Of a stretch of 64,000 bases of DNA, positions 61,461 through 64,000 are shown piece after piece. A program made the position numbers and the translations under genes. The notes beneath the pieces were generated by a model, which made no database searches, was not told where the DNA came from, and was given only the letters and a program-made list of their open reading frames with translations. The DNA comes from Anoplolepis gracilipes. Taxonomy: Eukaryota > Arthropoda > Insecta > Hymenoptera > Formicidae. Every line of letters begins with the position of its first letter. Position 1 is the stretch's first letter. Location: assembly GCF_047496725.1 (NCBI RefSeq), contig NC_132977.1:10958501-11022500 (forward strand). Direction: 5' to 3'.

Positions 61461-61483
61461 AAAAAAAAAAAAAAAAAAAAAAA
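61461..61483. repeat. A23 homopolymer
   Basis: First of two long A tracts separated by 31 bp. Confidence 0.95.
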
Positions 61484-61514
61484 GACTTCAAAGAAAACAG
61501 TTTGAGTTACGAAT

Positions 61515-61535
61515 AAAAAAAAAAAAAAAAAAAAA
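61515..61535. repeat. A21 homopolymer
   Basis: Second of the paired A tracts. Confidence 0.95.
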
Positions 61536-62628
61536 GAAGAGCATCTTACAAACTGTAAGCTCTATTCTCATGTCTAAATATAAATAATAAAATTTCAATC
61601 TGCAGTTAATTTCAAGCGGACTTTCCTGAAAACCGTAATTTGAGACTTAATTTAATTTAATTTTAATTTAAGTTACCGAGACGTTTAATATTGACTGACG
61701 AAAGATGGAAAAGACGTCCACCCAATTCACCCTAAATTAGTCAAAGAGTCTCGTTCATAAAGTATAAGCGTAATTCTTGGGGAGGGGGAAGAGGGGGCAC
61801 TCGACATTTATCGTATCACAAATCTGTGAATCGTAACACGCGTTCCTCCTACGCATACATTTCTGAATATTTCACGATTATGCAAACGTTTACCTTTCTC
61901 TTCGATGACTAATGTTGCGATATATCTGTTATTAGTCGTCGCGAGACGCTTTACGGGAGCTTTACCGTGCCGGTAATAAAAGTCTCTAAGCAGGCGCCAT
62001 GAGAAATCGTCGCGATACGAAAGCACTCGACAATCAGTTGGCGACTGTCTTTCAATAACGGCGCGCCCGACGGTGGTATTTACAATTTATCGAAAGTCCG
62101 TGACGCGCCGTAGAGACCCTACCCTCCCGGAAAGGGCGAGCAGTAAAGGAGAATTGAAAGCTCCGCGCGGTACAATAAAGTATCGGAATTTACAGAGAGA
62201 ACGGGCTCCGCACGATCGTGCCCCGCGACTTTTACTTCTGAATAAGTCGTGCCGATCGCGACGCGTTATTAAGGCGTGTATTCTGCGAGTATTTGCCGTT
62301 TCAAAATGCAGATCGACGGTGTCCCGCGAGCGGAGAAACATCGGAGGCCCACAAAGGAAAAGAAGGAGGAGGGCAAATATGGACACGCGAACATCACGAC
62401 CATTCACGGCGTGTTTAGCATGATTCCCGTTAAATTTCCAACAAAGAGGGGAGAAAAAAGACGGGCATTTAAACGTGTAATTTGACGGTACACGTGAAGG
62501 GTATACATGGCGCGCGAAAAGTTGTTTGAAATAAAAAAAAAAAATAAAAGGAATTACCCCCCCGCGCGCCGCGACGACGACGACCAACAAGTGCAACACT
62601 TTTCGAACGACCGTATTTCGACATGGGG

Positions 62629-62652
62629 GAGAGAGAGAGAGAGAGAGAGAGA
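62629..62652. repeat. (GA)n microsatellite
   Basis: 24 bp of GA. Confidence 0.95.
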
Positions 62653-64000
62653 AATGAACTGCCGGATGCCGCAAATGAGACAGGCACTTCCCTTGGAAAG
62701 GAGCTCGGCAGCTCTTCTTAAGGAGATTGACCATCAGCGTCGAACAAAGTCCAGAACCGCAATGCCACTCATCGGCGTAGACGTCGATCCTGGCCGCCGC
62801 GCGGAACTTTGATCCTTGCCTTAAACCTTAAACGAATCTTGCGAAAATTGCATTGTTACCGCGACGGCGCAATTTGCCCGCGTGCCGGCTATGACCTCAT
62901 AACCGCCATTTTCTGGCGAATTTCTCGCGGTGGCAAACAGCTATTTAAGTTTAGCCCCCATAAATCTCTTCTCTTCTCTCACAACGCTATAAAAATTTTC
63001 CCGCTACCTCGTCCACGTTACGTACCACTTGCGAATGCAATAAGTGTCGGTTGATCCGCTGGATCGAAACGTCGTGTAAACAAATTTTTCTCTTGCATTA
63101 CTTATTTCGAAAAACGAAAAAAAAAAAAGTTTTCCATTATCATTCGTATTAATTTGAAATATCATTAACGATAACGCGAGGGAAGAAAATTGCGTAGAAA
63201 CGGAATATTTTGCGTTATCGAGATGGAATTTCAAATCTCTCTCATTGTGTATTGTGACTTGTATAATATTACTGATCGGATCGTCCGTTTCTTACGGCAA
63301 ATAAGAGAAGCGCGCACCTCGTTAAATCGTCCTGTAAAAGAAGGAACAAGTCTCTAAGAGGTCGATCGACGCGTAGCAATTTTTTACTTTCGATTCGATC
63401 GTTGCAATTCAGATCAATTCTGAGAATGGCGCGCTCTTTTTGCTAGAACCGCGCGTCCCTACACCGAATTCCGACTGTCTACTTTGCTCGGTCGTACATT
63501 CGTCCGATTCAAATCGATTCCTTTCGTGCGATGCAGCTCGTTTGAATTTTCTTTCCCCCGATGAAAACAAATTGCAGAGACTCGGCGCGTATTCCACGCT
63601 AATTAAAGCGCGATCTTTGTCGAATTTACGTACGTCGTTCCTCTCCCTCTGGTTGTATGTTAAAAAAAAATTTGACATTTCAAGTTTGCGACAAAACGCT
63701 TTTCAAAATTTACAAAGGAAAATGATTATATATTCACCAAATATTCTTTACAAAATCCCATTTTGCATAAAAATAATTGTATAAAACTATAAGTGTAAAT
63801 TTAAAAAATCATATTAAAATATAAAAATAATAAAATGAATTCAAATATAAATATAAATTTATATTAATATATACATACAATATAAATTTAAAATATTAAA
63901 AAAAAAATAAATAAATAAAATAAAATATAATTATAAGTTTATATTACAATAATAAATTTCGATGTCGGAGAAATGCCTGTAAATATACATATATATATAT

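Larger units (their letters stand above)
56082..64000. other. Gene-free: upstream flank of Toll
   Basis: 56082-57530 and 57880-59150 are CpG-rich with several GA and CA tracts and probably contain the Toll promoter, but no TATA box or initiator could be assigned. 59200-59640, 60000-60200, 61400-61740 and 63680-64000 are AT-rich. 60230-61380 and 61800-63650 are CpG-rich. The 176-codon frame at 60875-61405 starts in a TA microsatellite and matches nothing recognised. Confidence 0.5.

Overview
The window looks like insect nuclear DNA, most likely from a hymenopteran and plausibly an ant. The reasons are a single intronless insect-type long Toll receptor, abundant CpG outside the AT-rich blocks, and very many simple repeats (CT/GA, TA, CA, GTC, CGGT, long A/T runs). 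The species call is an inference; the sequence alone does not fix it.

One gene can be supported: a complete Toll family receptor on the minus strand (56027 down to 52335, 1230 codons, no intron). It has a signal peptide, a long leucine-rich-repeat ectodomain broken by two cysteine clusters, one transmembrane segment and a cytoplasmic TIR domain, and it ends in a short proline-rich tail. An in-frame stop 18 codons upstream supports the chosen ATG. The ectodomain carries a run of seven Asn-Gly pairs encoded by a six-base repeat. The reading frame is bracketed by a 9-bp direct repeat, one copy of which abuts a 28-nt A tract (coding strand) 36 nt after the stop. That layout resembles a retroposed copy and is the observation most worth checking.

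Two non-autonomous DNA transposons are visible. One is a 602-bp element at 14945-15546 with CAAGGTTGGGAA inverted termini and an imperfect 8-bp target duplication (hAT-like). The other is a 134-bp, nearly perfect hairpin at 36378-36511 with an exact 9-bp duplication (Mutator-like by target-site length).

The rest (1-52334 and 56028-64000) shows no supportable gene. It alternates every 0.5-2 kb between AT-rich blocks and CpG-rich, more complex blocks, with microsatellites throughout. The CpG-rich blocks contain many chance open frames, none with a recognisable domain. They could hold regulatory DNA for the Toll gene or for genes outside the window, or introns of a large gene, but the sequence alone cannot decide. 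No tRNA, rRNA, CRISPR array or protein-coding transposon was recognised.
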